Program-made: the position numbers and the translations under genes | Part shown: positions 20,962 through 21,104 of the stretch, one piece after another | Layout of the letters: each line of letters opens with the position of its first letter | How positions within the stretch are numbered: position 1 is the first letter of the stretch | Assembly (NCBI GenBank): GCA_002503885.1 | Contig: DASQ01000123.1 | Span: 1-21,104, forward strand | From: Methanoculleus marisnigri | GTDB lineage: Archaea > Halobacteriota > Methanomicrobia > Methanomicrobiales > Methanoculleaceae | Reading direction: 5' to 3' | DNA: 21,104 bases | The notes under the pieces: generated by a model | Databases searched by the model: none | Seen by the model: the letters and a program-made list of their open reading frames with translations, nothing else | Told to the model about the DNA's origin: nothing

Positions 20962-21063
20962 ATAGATGACAAGTAACTGGTCAGGTCCTCTCTGACCCGA
21001 TATTTAATTATGATGTTCTTTGAGGTTTCCTTTTTTGAAAATATGCCCAAAATACCGGCAGAT

Positions 21064-21074
21064 CCTTATATAAT
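21064..21074 (+). promoter_or_regulatory. Strong archaeal TATA box for a rightward gene
   Basis: CCTTATATAAT is a near-ideal archaeal TATA box. Its centre (about 21069) lies 26-27 bp before the ATG at 21096, the spacing expected from TATA box to transcription start, so a leaderless mRNA is suggested. Confidence 0.6.
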
Positions 21075-21095
21075 GGGAGATAATTAGATATTGTG

Positions 21096-21104
21096 ATGGT
21101 GAAC
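21096..21104 (+). CDS. Possible first codons of a leaderless gene cut by the window end
   Basis: Three codons, ATG GTG AAC, are visible. The only evidence is the well-spaced TATA box at 21064-21074 and the lack of any ribosome site before the ATG. A GGTGA string (21098-21102) might instead serve a start just outside the window. Nothing can be said about the product. Confidence 0.25.

Larger units (their letters stand above)
20412..21090. other. Gene-free, hairpin-rich intergenic region
   Basis: No open frame here looks like a protein: the possible ones are low-complexity, lack ribosome sites and do not share the codon use of neighbouring genes. The region holds a chain of perfect inverted repeats: 20483-20500, GACGGC/GCCGTC near 20536-20560, 20684-20704, 20709-20719, the nested pair 20724-20805, the palindrome GGGGCGCCCC at 20857-20866 (followed on the minus strand by TTTTT), 20941-20961 and 20979-20997. 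From 21001 the sequence becomes AT-rich and promoter-like. It could be a decayed mobile element, a structured RNA, or both. Confidence 0.6.

Noticed and set aside
20412..20969. 185-codon + strand frame in the hairpin-rich region
   Set aside because: No ribosome site, low complexity (Gly/Pro/Arg), and it passes straight through the perfect inverted repeats; better explained as chance.
20455..20997. CRISPR array
   Set aside because: The palindromes differ from each other in sequence and spacing; no repeat-spacer period and no cas genes are seen.
1..21104. tRNA or rRNA genes
   Set aside because: No cloverleaf with a GGTTCGAATCC-type arm or rRNA-like stretch was noticed by eye in the intergenic parts; a covariance search was not possible.

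Overview
The window looks like chromosome from a GC-rich methanogenic archaeon of the order Methanomicrobiales; Methanoculleus is my best guess from gene content and composition, and it is not tested. The signs are an archaeal-type PheS/PheT, TrpS and EndA set, a PGF-CTERM surface protein, PKD-repeat surface proteins, a complete set of genes for homocitrate-type chain elongation, and proteins that resemble methanogenesis marker 11. Shine-Dalgarno sites are of the GGAGG or GGTGATC type and TATA boxes are archaeal.

Left part (1-5510): the end of hisF on the + strand meets a tight minus-strand operon endA-trpS-pheS-pheT (tRNA intron splicing plus Trp and Phe charging). hisF and pheT overlap tail to tail by 44 bp. 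Middle part (5511-10560): two convergent genes for exported proteins. One is a seven-repeat propeller-like protein with a PGF-CTERM sorting signal. The other is a 1232-residue protein with a propeller, eight PKD domains and a C-terminal membrane anchor.

Right part (10879-20342): ten minus-strand genes, nine of them overlapping their neighbours by 1 to 29 bp. In transcription order they are a TiaS/DUF1743-like protein, a second TiaS-like protein resembling Mmp11, a radical SAM protein, an IorA-like thiamine diphosphate enzyme, aksA, aksD, aksE, an uncharacterised 273-residue protein, aksF, and nfo (endonuclease IV, 25 bp downstream). AksA, D, E and F make 2-oxosuberate, the precursor of the 7-mercaptoheptanoyl arm of coenzyme B. 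The later steps (decarboxylation of 2-oxosuberate, sulfur incorporation, amide formation with threonine, phosphorylation) lack generally assigned enzymes as far as I know. The operon carries a ThDP enzyme, a radical SAM enzyme with an extra CxxCxxC, two ATP-type DDTD proteins and one unknown. The main proposal is that this is a near-complete coenzyme B biosynthesis operon holding candidates for the missing steps. That is inference from context and motifs.

The operon has a clear promoter with an AT-rich repeated operator-like sequence (20354-20396). Beyond it lies 760 bp with no convincing gene but many perfect GC-rich hairpins, possibly a relic of an IS200/IS605-type right end, ending in a strong TATA box that fits a leaderless gene starting 9 bp before the window end.
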